Positions 1-7,853 are shown, numbered from the stretch's first letter. The stretch is DNA of 10,579 nt from Bacteroidota bacterium (GCA_027297025.1 JAPUIM010000480.1:1-10579), one strand, 5' to 3'. Made by a program: numbers and translations. Notes: generated by a model not told the origin, from the letters alone.

Positions 1-2261
1 TTGTCAGTATTTGATCTTTCTCCAAACTTTTGGTATTCAGATTCAATGATAACTGAGGCCAAAACATTGGTACTATCCGCAATCTTAGAAGTTGATATAT
101 CAATCTGGTTATTATAAAAATTGTAATTTTTATATTTCAAAGAATCGATGACCGTATTAACCATTAGGATAGTAGTATATCCACCTCTTATTTCTCCTTC
201 AATAATCGCTCCAGGAGAAATATATAATCCTGATGTGGTGAGATTTAATAGGGGATTTATATCATTTAGATATACCCTAAAATCAATATTATACTTTTGC
301 AGATCATTTTGCTGATAGTCTCGGTAATATGCAGCAATCTCAGACTTATTATTTTCAAGATTGAGCTTATATTCATGTGCCAGTCGCTTAAAATCCTTTA
401 TTATGGTGGCAAATTGGAAAGTTCCTTGCATGGACAAGTTAAAACGTTCGGAATTCCATAAAAATGTTCTTTTATTTCCACTAATGGAAGAGCTTAACTC
501 AGCCGAATTCACCCTCAATTCCCGGTCTTTCAACTTGATAAGGGTGTTTTTGAACGTGGCATGACCAACTACATTATCAAGATCAAGTCCATAAGTATCA
601 ATCATAAAGTCACTGCTGACGAAAAAATCCTCAGAATATATATTTAGTTTTTTAACAAAAGCAGTGTCCAATCGTCCTTCAACTAAAATACGGTCTTTTC
701 CACCACGTAAATCAATGGAGGCTTTTGCTACCATTTTCAAATTAGGGTCAGAAATATTGAGGGTTCCTTGGAATAGTTGTTTTGCCAAATGAGAATTGGT
801 TGAAATATTTTGATAAGGATATCCACGGACAGTTAATTTTTCAAAATAAGCATTGAGATAAAAATCAGCCGCTTCAAGGGTAAAACCCTTACCTTCAATG
901 CTGCCTTTCATATTCATTTCTTGAAACAACCCGGGTTTATCAATAAGTCTCCCGGCATCAAACTCAGTGGTCCTGACAATCCCCGAATATTTGGAATCTT
1001 CTGGCTTTGGGCCGATTTTCAGATTTATATCAGTATCGATTTCTCCCAAATCAGTTTCAAATCGGGCTTGAGTTACAAAATCATTGAAAAATCCGGTCAT
1101 TTTACCATTGAATTTCACTAACCCAAATTTTTCAATGGCCTGAAAGCGACTTTCGCCAATGTATTGTTTGAGATCTGATGGATCTAATTTTGATTGATTA
1201 AATATTAATTTCATGTATGTCTCTTCTAATTTGGGCAAACCGTCAAAGTTTACTTTTCCTATAAGTTGACTATTTTTTCCAAATTGGAGATCAAACTCAT
1301 CTATTGAAAATTCACTGATTTTTCCTCTGAACTTTCCGTTGAATTGGAAGTATTCATTATACTTACTTAATCCAGGGGTGAAATAGGACAGGTCTTGTAA
1401 AGAAATTTGTGATTGATTAAAATTGGCAAGAATTTCCACTGAGTCCTTCAAAAAGGAAAGGTTGGACCGTTTATTGAATTTAAATATGACGGTATCCCTG
1501 ATAATGGTGTTACCCAAAGCCAGGTGCAATCCTTGCCATTCCAGTGATGTATTTGAAACTCTAAAAAATGACCTTAAATCCTTGATTTTTAACTGATTTG
1601 AAGCACTATTGCCCACTATTTGGATGATCTGCATCTCGAAGGTATCAGCTTTGTTTCTGAAATTTTCAAAGCGCCCATCAATCTGGTTTATTTTAAAATG
1701 CCGATAATCAAAATAGGATTTGATGCTATCTTTATGTTGATTATTAAAACTGAATTGAGCGTTGTTTAGATCTATTTCATCTACTAATAAGGTGATAGTT
1801 CTTTTTTTTCCTGAGGATAAGTAATTTTTAATTTGATAGGCGAAAAGGTCAATATTATAGGCAGATCCTGACACAGGTTTTATGACATTGATCTGTACGT
1901 TATCCAACCCTACATAATTCAGACGGATTTCCCTCTCCCCAAATAAGACCGACCACAGATCCAAATCAATATCCATCTTTTTTATAGCCAGCATTAAACT
2001 GTCCTGGGAGTCGTAAACTGTGAGGTTTTCCAAATATGGGCTGTCAAACCAAGCCAGATTAATATACCCTACGGAAATTTTGAAATCGGTATGATCGGAT
2101 ATTCTGGTGACTAATTTTTGGACAAACTTAGTTTGAAAGTATGGTGTAGCTATAAAGGTAAAAATAGATACAAAAAGAAATAGAAATATCCCCAACCCAA
2201 CAATAGTTGATTTGAGAAGACCTTTTTTGATAACTTGCAAGCTGTTTTTCCTAGCTGTCAA
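1..2261 (-). CDS. tamB: TamB/AsmA-like envelope protein, N-terminal part (C-terminus outside window)
   Basis: An uninterrupted minus-strand reading frame of 753 complete codons runs off the left edge. Residues 1-16 are basic, about 17-38 form one hydrophobic membrane segment, and the rest is a long beta-rich chain that would lie in the periplasm. The stretch after the membrane segment (about 42-130) resembles AsmA/TamB N-termini: a short amphipathic part, then alternating strands with repeated 'LxNLxVxD' and 'DLDLxSLxxG' style motifs. TamB-family proteins are known as inner-membrane-anchored, periplasm-spanning proteins linked to outer-membrane protein assembly and lipid transfer. Their diagnostic C-terminal DUF490 domain would lie outside this window. 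The frame has no ATG before codon 90 and is closed upstream by TAA at 2276-2274, so TTG at 2261 is the likeliest start; TTG at 2240 is the alternative. The gene is divergent from tsaD, an arrangement I recall as common in Bacteroidota. Another AsmA-like family is possible. Confidence 0.85.
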   Translation of the reverse strand, partial: MTARKNSLQVIKKGLLKSTIVGLGIFLFLFVSIFTFIATPYFQTKFVQKLVTRISDHTDFKISVGYINLAWFDSPYLENLTVYDSQDSLMLAIKKMDIDLDLWSVLFGEREIRLNYVGLDNVQINVIKPVSGSAYNIDLFAYQIKNYLSSGKKRTITLLVDEIDLNNAQFSFNNQHKDSIKSYFDYRHFKINQIDGRFENFRNKADTFEMQIIQIVGNSASNQLKIKDLRSFFRVSNTSLEWQGLHLALGNTIIRDTVIFKFNKRSNLSFLKDSVEILANFNQSQISLQDLSYFTPGLSKYNEYFQFNGKFRGKISEFSIDEFDLQFGKNSQLIGKVNFDGLPKLEETYMKLIFNQSKLDPSDLKQYIGESRFQAIEKFGLVKFNGKMTGFFNDFVTQARFETDLGEIDTDINLKIGPKPEDSKYSGIVRTTEFDAGRLIDKPGLFQEMNMKGSIEGKGFTLEAADFYLNAYFEKLTVRGYPYQNISTNSHLAKQLFQGTLNISDPNLKMVAKASIDLRGGKDRILVEGRLDTAFVKKLNIYSEDFFVSSDFMIDTYGLDLDNVVGHATFKNTLIKLKDRELRVNSAELSSSISGNKRTFLWNSERFNLSMQGTFQFATIIKDFKRLAHEYKLNLENNKSEIAAYYRDYQQNDLQKYNIDFRVYLNDINPLLNLTTSGLYISPGAIIEGEIRGGYTTILMVNTVIDSLKYKNYNFYNNQIDISTSKIADSTNVLASVIIESEYQKFGERSNTD

Positions 2262-2282
2262 ATTTGATGAATATTAATATTC
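2258..2282. repeat. Two adjacent perfect palindromes at the divergent tamB-like/tsaD starts
   Basis: A 10-bp perfect palindrome TCAAATTTGA (2258-2267) is followed at once by a 14-bp one, GAATATTAATATTC (2269-2282). The first supplies the minus-strand TTG start and a symmetric plus-strand TTG at 2264. The second lies in the first codons of tsaD. They could be an operator shared by the two divergent genes or a chance product of AT-rich sequence. No match to the Bacteroidota -33/-7 promoter was found on either strand here, so I do not know where transcription starts. Confidence 0.5.
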
Positions 2283-3271
2283 TTGCTATAGAGTCCTCTT
2301 GTGATGAAACATCTGCTGCTGTAGTGATTAACGGTAAAGTTGTTAACAACATTATCGCTACTCAGCAAATACACGAAAAATATGGGGGAGTAGTTCCCGA
2401 ATTGGCCTCCAGAGCTCATCAACAAAATATTGTTCCCGTGGTACAGCAGGCATTGTTCGATGCAAATATAAGCAAAAGAGCCCTTCATGCAGTTGCTTTC
2501 ACCAAAGGTCCCGGATTATTAGGATCTTTACTGGTAGGTGCTTCATTTGCAAAATCTCTGGCCCAGGCCTTGGAAATTCCACTTATTGAAGTGCACCATA
2601 TGCAGGCACATGTACTTTCACACTTTATCGAAGATCCCAAACCAAATTTACCCTATTTGTGTCTAACCGCTAGTGGTGGACATACCCAGATAATTCAGGC
2701 CAATAATTATCTGGATATGCAAATACTGGGTGAAACCAAAGATGATGCGGTAGGAGAAGCATTTGATAAAGCGGCAAAGTTGCTAGGTCTTCCTTATCCA
2801 GGTGGGCCGATGGTCGATAAGATTGCAAGGGAAGGAAATCCCCAGGCGTTTAAATTACCAGATACCGAGGTGCCCGGATTGGATTTTTCTTTTAGTGGCA
2901 TAAAAACAGCCTTTCTTTATCTTCTTAGAGATAAACAAAGAGAAACCCCCGATTTCATTAAGAATAATCTTGCTGATCTTTGTGCATCCATACAGGATAA
3001 ACTTATTAGGATGCTCTTGGATAAACTGGAAGCGGCTTCATTGCAAACAGGAATTAAGGAAATAGGAATTGCCGGAGGTGTTTCAGCCAATTCTAAACTG
3101 AGAGAAGAACTGAAAACCATGGGGGCAAAGAATGGATGGAAAATTTATACTCCAAGCTTGCAATATTGTACTGACAACGCCGCTATGGTAGCGATTGCAG
3201 CCCATTTCAAGTATAAAGAGGGCCGATTTAGTAGTTTGGATATAAGCCCCACTCCCCGTTACCGATTATAA
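2267..3271 (+). CDS. tsaD: tRNA N6-adenosine threonylcarbamoyltransferase TsaD
   Basis: TsaD transfers the threonylcarbamoyl group from threonylcarbamoyl-AMP to A37 of ANN-decoding tRNAs (t6A), working in the cytoplasm with TsaB and TsaE. The 334-residue length is normal. Visible motifs: N-terminal 'ILAIESSCDETS' (residues 5-16), the metal-binding HxxxH at H111/H115 in 'HHMQAH', 'SGGHT' (136-140), 'DFSFSGIKTA' (206-215), 'GGVSANSKLRE' (270-280) and the third metal ligand D303 in 'CTDNAAM'. These fit the ASKHA fold and the H111/H115/D300 metal site known from E. coli. I chose ATG 2267 over the in-frame TTG at 2264 because it gives the canonical N-terminus. It is the first gene of a tight five-gene run; the next start is 6 bp past its stop. 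Its promoter must lie inside the divergent tamB-like gene. Confidence 0.99.
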   Translation: MNINILAIESSCDETSAAVVINGKVVNNIIATQQIHEKYGGVVPELASRAHQQNIVPVVQQALFDANISKRALHAVAFTKGPGLLGSLLVGASFAKSLAQALEIPLIEVHHMQAHVLSHFIEDPKPNLPYLCLTASGGHTQIIQANNYLDMQILGETKDDAVGEAFDKAAKLLGLPYPGGPMVDKIAREGNPQAFKLPDTEVPGLDFSFSGIKTAFLYLLRDKQRETPDFIKNNLADLCASIQDKLIRMLLDKLEAASLQTGIKEIGIAGGVSANSKLREELKTMGAKNGWKIYTPSLQYCTDNAAMVAIAAHFKYKEGRFSSLDISPTPRYRL

Positions 3272-3277
3272 AAAATA

Positions 3278-3661
3278 ATGAAAAAGATATTTCAAATCGG
3301 AGATAAAAAACACTATAAAAAGGAGATTTTGGCTTCGGACACAGCTGCTTTTCACAATATAGAGGTACATCCGGTATGTGCAACCTTTGTGTTAGCCAGG
3401 GAAATTGAATGGGCTACGCGGCTATTTGTTTTGGACATGTTAGATGTTGATGAAGAAGGGATGGGCACTAAGTTGATAATCAATCACCTTTCACCGGCAA
3501 AGGTAGGGGAGGAAATCGGAATCGAGGCTTGGATAATATCTTTGGAGAAAAATGAATTAATTTGTGGGTATGAGGTTAAAGTTGGAGACCGTCTCATAGC
3601 CAATGGAGAGACAGGTCAAAAAATTTTTAAAAAAGAAAAAATTAAACAAATCCTAGGTTAG
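3278..3661 (+). CDS. FlK-like hotdog-fold acyl-CoA thioesterase
   Basis: A 127-residue cytoplasmic protein with the features of a single hotdog domain of the FlK-like thioesterase family. The central segment has an 'AT' (35-36), 'EIEWAT' (42-47), 'GMGT' (61-64), 'NHLSPAKVG' (69-77) layout. FlK, the fluoroacetyl-CoA thioesterase of Streptomyces cattleya, uses Thr42, Glu50 and His76, with Gly69 important for substrate choice. Here T36, E44, H70 and G63 fall at exactly the same spacings, so hydrolysis of an acyl-CoA is likely. The substrate cannot be read from sequence, and fluoroacetyl-CoA itself is unlikely. The gene starts 6 bp after tsaD and ends 11 bp before smpB, so it is probably co-transcribed with both. 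It may serve as a housekeeping clean-up enzyme for a toxic or stalled acyl-CoA. No signal peptide is seen. Confidence 0.85.
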   Translation: MKKIFQIGDKKHYKKEILASDTAAFHNIEVHPVCATFVLAREIEWATRLFVLDMLDVDEEGMGTKLIINHLSPAKVGEEIGIEAWIISLEKNELICGYEVKVGDRLIANGETGQKIFKKEKIKQILG

Positions 3662-3672
3662 TTTTTGCGATT

Positions 3673-4152
3673 GTGGCTGAGACCTTCTCAAATAAAATCA
3701 ATATACGTAATAAGCGTGCTACTTTTGAATATCACCTGCTGGATACCTATATCGCGGGCTTGATGCTTCAGGGCTCCGAAATCAAGTCTATCAGGATGGG
3801 TAAAATCAATTTACGGGATGCCTATTGCCTATTTAATAAAGAAGAACTTTTTGTCAGGGAAATGCACATTTCCCAATATTCGAAAGGAGGACAATACAAC
3901 CATGAAGAAAAGAGGGAACGAAAACTCCTGTTGAAGAAAAAAGAACTGAAAAAAATTTTTAATAAAAGTCGTGACAAAGGAATCACCATAATACCTGTAA
4001 GGATATATATATCCAACCGAGGATTGGCCAAACTTGAAATAGCCATAGCCAAAGGAAAAAAATTGTATGATAAAAGAAAAGATATTCAGGAAAGGGATGC
4101 AAAGAGGGAATTGGCGCGTTTGAATAAAATAAAGGTGGATGGAAATACTTGA
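3673..4152 (+). CDS. smpB: SsrA-binding protein SmpB
   Basis: SmpB binds tmRNA (SsrA) and brings it to stalled ribosomes for trans-translation. The 159-residue length is typical. Visible signatures: 'INIRNKRATFEYHLL' (9-23), 'LQGSEIKSIRMGKINL' (32-47), 'MHISQY' (64-69) followed by 'YNHEEKRERKLLL' (75-87), and the C-terminal tail beginning at 'GKKLYDKR' (128-135), rich in Arg/Lys/Glu, which in the family folds into the mRNA channel of the stalled ribosome. The start is GTG at 3673; no ATG occurs in frame before residue 31, well inside the conserved fold. Its last 14 bp overlap the start of the NlpC/P60 gene in another frame, suggesting translational coupling. The tmRNA gene itself is not in this window. 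Confidence 0.99.
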   Translation: MAETFSNKINIRNKRATFEYHLLDTYIAGLMLQGSEIKSIRMGKINLRDAYCLFNKEELFVREMHISQYSKGGQYNHEEKRERKLLLKKKELKKIFNKSRDKGITIIPVRIYISNRGLAKLEIAIAKGKKLYDKRKDIQERDAKRELARLNKIKVDGNT

Positions 4153-4936
4153 AAAAGGGATTTGCAGACTTACAGTGGTACCGGTTCGCAATAAGCCTTC
4201 CAATCGGAGTGAAATGGTCACTCAATTGCTATTTGGTGATCATTATGAAGTACTAGAATCTTCTGAGGATCAGCAGTGGTTGAGAATAAAAATATACTTT
4301 GATGGTTATGAAGGATGGTTGAGCAGTCTCAATCATTTTCAAATTTCCCAGGAATATTTTGATCAAATAAATAATTCGGATTATAAAATTTGTACGGATC
4401 ATTCAGCCAGTATTTATTTTCAAAACCATTATATACATATCCTACTGGGTAGCATATTGCCTATTTCTACCAATGAACTGTTTAGGATGGAAGAACAACT
4501 GGCCTTCAATGGTGAATCTAAAAGCCAAGGTCAGAGAAGGGATTTTGAGTTTATAAAGGAAACAGCGCTTAATTATTTGCATTCCCCCTATCAATGGGGA
4601 GGTAAAACACCCTATGGGATTGATTGTTCGGGATTTACCCAACAAGTTTACAAGATTGGGGGATACAAATTATTCCGCGATACTAACCAACAGGTGTCTC
4701 AAGGAAATGAAGTATCAGGTATTAAAGAAGCCAAACCCGGGGATTTGGGCTTTTTCAGTAAGAATGGAGATAAGATTTCGCATGTTGGTATTCTTTTTGC
4801 ACAAGATCAAATCATTCATGCATCCGGGAAAGTTAAAATAGACCAATTGGACTCCCAGGGAATTTTTAGTGAGGAACTGAACAAATACACACATAAATTG
4901 CTTACTTTAAGGCGAGTGTTAAAGTATGGGCCATGA
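4139..4936 (+). CDS. SH3-domain NlpC/P60 family cysteine peptidase (C40)
   Basis: A 265-residue protein with N-terminal bacterial SH3-like sequence (about 7-70, 'WLRIKIYFDGYEGWL' at its core), a probable second SH3-like part (about 81-120) and a C-terminal NlpC/P60 domain (about 135-262). Catalytic residues: C163 in 'GIDCSGFTQ', H215 in 'ISHVGILF' and H227 in 'IIHASG'; 'YQWGGKTPYG' (151-160) is the typical stretch before the cysteine. Proteins with this architecture, such as YkfC, cut gamma-D-glutamyl-diamino acid bonds in peptidoglycan peptides. No signal peptide or lipobox is visible, which favours a cytoplasmic role in muropeptide recycling, unless export uses an unrecognised route. ATG 4139 overlaps the smpB 3' end by 14 bp, and the stop overlaps the HNH gene by 4 bp (ATGA). 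Confidence 0.94.
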   Translation: MEILEKGICRLTVVPVRNKPSNRSEMVTQLLFGDHYEVLESSEDQQWLRIKIYFDGYEGWLSSLNHFQISQEYFDQINNSDYKICTDHSASIYFQNHYIHILLGSILPISTNELFRMEEQLAFNGESKSQGQRRDFEFIKETALNYLHSPYQWGGKTPYGIDCSGFTQQVYKIGGYKLFRDTNQQVSQGNEVSGIKEAKPGDLGFFSKNGDKISHVGILFAQDQIIHASGKVKIDQLDSQGIFSEELNKYTHKLLTLRRVLKYGP

Positions 4937-5448
4937 CCAGAAGAGTATTGGTATTGAATCAAGATCATAGTCCTCTAACTGTTACCACAGTGCAGAGAGC
5001 CTTTCTATTGATATACCTGGATAAGGCTGCAATGATGACTCAAGTAAGCGGGGTATTCTTAAATACAGTAAGTCAGGCGTACCCTATGCCCGCGGTAATA
5101 AAAATAAATCGTTACATCCAGTTACCATATAGAGGGGTGGTTTTGAGTAGGCAAAATATATTTAGGAGAGATGGATTTGAATGTCAATACTGTGGTACCT
5201 CGACGGACTTAACACTTGATCATGTTGTCCCAAAATCACGAAACGGTAAATCTACCTGGAAAAATTTGGTCACCGCATGTAAACCCTGTAATTCACGTAA
5301 AGGAGATTACACACCACATGAAATGGGTTTTGCCCTAAGGAGTCAACCCTATAAACCTTCCTATGTGTTATTCCTCAGTAATTTTTCGGGTTTTGTAAGC
5401 GAGGAGTGGAAACCGTATCTCAACGGTCAAATGAAAAAGACAGGTTAG
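4933..5448 (+). CDS. HNH endonuclease family protein
   Basis: A 171-residue protein with a complete HNH (His-Me finger) motif in its middle. C84/C87 ('CQYCG') and C116/C119 ('CKPCN') form a probable structural zinc site. 'LDHVVPKSRNGKSTWKNL' (95-112) carries the catalytic H97 after D96, N111 and the loop, and N120 with K123 completes the motif. The N-terminal 70 residues ('VLVLNQDHSPL' from residue 5) are a lead-in that I associate with chromosomal Bacteroidota HNH proteins of the McrA-like class. Substrate and role are not known to me. Its position as last gene of a housekeeping run, with a 4-bp ATGA overlap, argues for a general cellular function, not a mobile or restriction nuclease. No methyltransferase or other defence gene is next to it. 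Its stop is 8 bp from the stop of the convergent gene. Confidence 0.93.
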   Translation: MTRRVLVLNQDHSPLTVTTVQRAFLLIYLDKAAMMTQVSGVFLNTVSQAYPMPAVIKINRYIQLPYRGVVLSRQNIFRRDGFECQYCGTSTDLTLDHVVPKSRNGKSTWKNLVTACKPCNSRKGDYTPHEMGFALRSQPYKPSYVLFLSNFSGFVSEEWKPYLNGQMKKTG

Positions 5449-5456
5449 GACTGACT

Positions 5457-7562
5457 TCATTCACATTTTTTCTTCAAAAATTGAAGCGCTGAAATTACAT
5501 TCTTGCCCTTTCTTGAATCGGCAACCACAATCTCCAATGCATAACCATAATTTTGTAATTCGCCGTCTTTGTAATTCTTTATCAACTTTTGTTTTCCACT
5601 GGTCATAATGTCGACAGTCATCTTTTTCCCGGTCACCTTTACTTCTAAGAGCCGGTCATTCAAGTTGCCAAAGTTGAATTCATAAATCCTTTCAGTGTTT
5701 TTTCCCTTTTCATCAGATTCAATATTGGTATAGGTCACCTTACAGACCTCATCGGTATTATATTCTAACTTTTGATCGAACGCCGAACCAGTTATCTTAA
5801 TTTTTTCAATATTTTCTACCAACCAATTAATGGCTTCCTCCTTGGTATTTAAAGAAATTGTTTTTTCGGCTTGTGGAACGGCATATTTAAGTGCTGCAAT
5901 CATATCCTTGGCTTTTCCTACATCTTCAAAGTACATATCGAAGTCATTCACAAAATTTTGTTGGATCCCATTCTTGGTATATTTCACAAATTTCTTTTTG
6001 GCATTTACCGCTATATTTACAAACATTTTACTACCGGTTACTTCAATATTCAAATCACTGGTATTGATCTCATAAAGGTAAAAGTTGTAGTTGTTCTCTA
6101 CATTATTCCCTTTGGATTCAGTTTTATCCAATTGATAAATGGTATTTCCATTGGCTTCATTAAATTCTATTTTTTGTTCATATTGATACTTTCCATCAGT
6201 AGCGTTCACTAAATTTTCATGCATCCAGGAATAGGCACTACTTAAGTTTCCCCAACCGGCACCTTCGCCAGATATTTCGGCAAGTACGTATTTTAGAGTG
6301 GAGATTATTTGCCTTCCCATTCGAATGTCGCCAAAGGCTATTTCAAATAACGATGTATAGTTGCCTAAGGCTTTCTTTTGGTAGGTTTTGATATATTTTT
6401 TTTTAGCTTTTACACGTAATTGTGTGGAGAGCTCTGTACCTGAAACCTCAAGATTGAGGGCATTTTCATCAATATCATACAAGTAAAATTCATATTGATT
6501 TTCTTTGATGCTGCCCTTTTCGTCGATATTCTGAATATTCACTGTTGTATAGAAATTCTTGGTGTTGAAATCAATGCTTTGGTTGATACGTCTTTTTCCG
6601 GATTCAACTGTGCTGATTTTTTCCGCCAACCAAATCATTCCTTGTTCAGCGCTAGTAAAGGAAACATCCTTTGGATCATAGTACTTCACTGATTCCCTAA
6701 GGGCATTGATAATATTTCGAGCTAATTCCAGATTATGGGCTAATATTTTAACATTATTGGTATAATTCTTTACCTCCCCATTACTGGTGTATTTGATGTA
6801 CTTCCTACTTCCTTTTGTAACGATTTTAGCAGAAAGTTCTTTTCCCTGAATTTGAAAATTGATAGCATTTTCTGTAAGATCGGATAAATAGAATTCGTAC
6901 AAATTGTTGGTTACATTACCTTTACTGGACACCTCCTGGGTTGAAAATGAAATTTTATGATCCTGTTCCTGATCGTAGATAAAGTTTTGTACATATTCTG
7001 TGGTCCCTAATGAAATGGTTCCGACATTCTCAGCAAGCCAATCAAGGGCTTCGGTTAGATTGGCCCATTGCATCTGTCCTGATCTGGAAAGTGGAATGGT
7101 TTCCTTTAGTTTGTCGATAATTTCCTGGGCCACATCAGTATCACCCACTACTATCTGTATATCACTGACATAATTCTGAAGAACGCCTGCTTTTTTAAGC
7201 TGCACTAGCTTTTGCTGGTTGGTGGTTGTCATGTTAACGGTCAACATCTTACCTGATACTTTTCTTACTATCGTGTTTTTGTCGATATCTGAAAGATGGA
7301 ATTCAAAAACTTCAGTCCCAGTTTTACCCTTGGAATCGGTTTTAGATACAATCAGACGAAGCATTCCCGTAGCAATATCCTCCAAATGTTCCAAGTTTTG
7401 TTCGTAACTATTTTTGTCCACATCAACCTTTCCGATTTTGGTCATTAACCATTCGATGTTGGCGGTTAATTGGGTTTCTTGAGCTGATGTAATTAAGGGG
7501 AGTATGGCCCATACAAGACATATGATTTGAAGCAATACGAACTTCTTTAATGCAAATTTCAT
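5457..7562 (-). CDS. Secreted protein of five ~135-residue repeats, family not recognised
   Basis: A 701-residue protein with a clear signal peptide (basic 'MKFALKK', hydrophobic core, probable cleavage after 'ITSA', residue 27), so periplasmic or outer-membrane/extracellular. The mature part is five diverged repeats, roughly 31-158, 166-293, 302-430, 436-564 and 570-696. Each opens with a helix-like 'WL.EN[IV]' (W38, W175, W311, W446, W580), then strands, a conserved '[SE].KG' turn (77-79, 213-215, 348-350, 483-485, 618-620), 'YEF.L.D[IL]', 'V[ST]G..[LM]', 'KKY[IV]K..' plus 'G...NY', and ends in a helix-like 'D...A[RK].II.AL[RK]'. The order of strands then a closing helix recalls a PH-like fold, which is inference only. 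No lipobox, membrane segment, C-terminal sorting domain or catalytic motif is seen. The only mature cysteines, C607 and C700, are both in repeat 5. No convincing promoter was found upstream. Confidence 0.92.
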   Translation of the reverse strand: MKFALKKFVLLQIICLVWAILPLITSAQETQLTANIEWLMTKIGKVDVDKNSYEQNLEHLEDIATGMLRLIVSKTDSKGKTGTEVFEFHLSDIDKNTIVRKVSGKMLTVNMTTTNQQKLVQLKKAGVLQNYVSDIQIVVGDTDVAQEIIDKLKETIPLSRSGQMQWANLTEALDWLAENVGTISLGTTEYVQNFIYDQEQDHKISFSTQEVSSKGNVTNNLYEFYLSDLTENAINFQIQGKELSAKIVTKGSRKYIKYTSNGEVKNYTNNVKILAHNLELARNIINALRESVKYYDPKDVSFTSAEQGMIWLAEKISTVESGKRRINQSIDFNTKNFYTTVNIQNIDEKGSIKENQYEFYLYDIDENALNLEVSGTELSTQLRVKAKKKYIKTYQKKALGNYTSLFEIAFGDIRMGRQIISTLKYVLAEISGEGAGWGNLSSAYSWMHENLVNATDGKYQYEQKIEFNEANGNTIYQLDKTESKGNNVENNYNFYLYEINTSDLNIEVTGSKMFVNIAVNAKKKFVKYTKNGIQQNFVNDFDMYFEDVGKAKDMIAALKYAVPQAEKTISLNTKEEAINWLVENIEKIKITGSAFDQKLEYNTDEVCKVTYTNIESDEKGKNTERIYEFNFGNLNDRLLEVKVTGKKMTVDIMTSGKQKLIKNYKDGELQNYGYALEIVVADSRKGKNVISALQFLKKKCE

Positions 7563-7822
7563 AGATCGGATGATGGTTTTAGTGAAATTTATTTAGATAA
7601 TTTCCAAGTTAAAAATAAACCTAGTTATTTAATATTTCTACGGTATCTAAAGTTTGCAAATTATTGATAAGGAATCAATTTTATTTGTGTTGATTTTACA
7701 ATCTCAAAATAATCTTGGTTTCTATTCCAGGTTGGGACAGTACAGATATATCCATTGGTGCAGTTGCATGATTTGGCGGGAAAATTAGAACCAAACTTGT
7801 AGGAAAGTTTTAAAATCATGGA
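7563..7822. other. AT-rich intergenic region upstream of the repeat-protein gene and rpsA
   Basis: This stretch lies between two divergent genes. It should hold the promoter of the minus-strand repeat-protein gene, but the best candidates (TAATTTG and TAGGTTTA on the minus strand) miss the TAnnTTTG consensus or lack a -33 partner. A 66-codon minus-strand ORF (7861-7661) contains the peptide 'CNCTNGYIC' but has no family resemblance, signal peptide or promoter that I can see, and it covers the rpsA promoter. I do not call it a gene. Nothing else is recognised. Confidence 0.6.
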
Positions 7823-7853
7823 TTTCAAAGCTTCATCTTTTTTACTACCTTTG
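7823..7853 (+). promoter_or_regulatory. Bacteroidota-type promoter of rpsA
   Basis: A perfect -7 box TACCTTTG (7846-7853) matches TAnnTTTG. A -33 box TTTC (7823-7826), one base off TTTG, lies exactly 19 nt upstream. Transcription would start near 7859-7861, giving rpsA a leader of about 135 nt. This is the consensus established for the Bacteroidota primary sigma factor; the start point is inferred. Confidence 0.8.

Noticed and set aside
2200..2266. A -33/-7 promoter for tsaD
   Set aside because: TTTG boxes occur at 2211-2214 and 2226-2229, but no TAnnTTTG lies at a suitable distance. The promoter is unlocated, not absent.
4933..5448. The HNH gene as part of a restriction, toxin or phage module
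   Set aside because: Its neighbours are housekeeping genes in tight overlap, and there is no methyltransferase, immunity gene, integrase or phage gene nearby.
5472..5486. Perfect inverted repeat CTTCAA-AAA-TTGAAG as a bidirectional terminator
   Set aside because: It lies inside the coding end of the repeat-protein gene. On the plus strand no T-run follows it, and on the minus strand it is followed by A residues.
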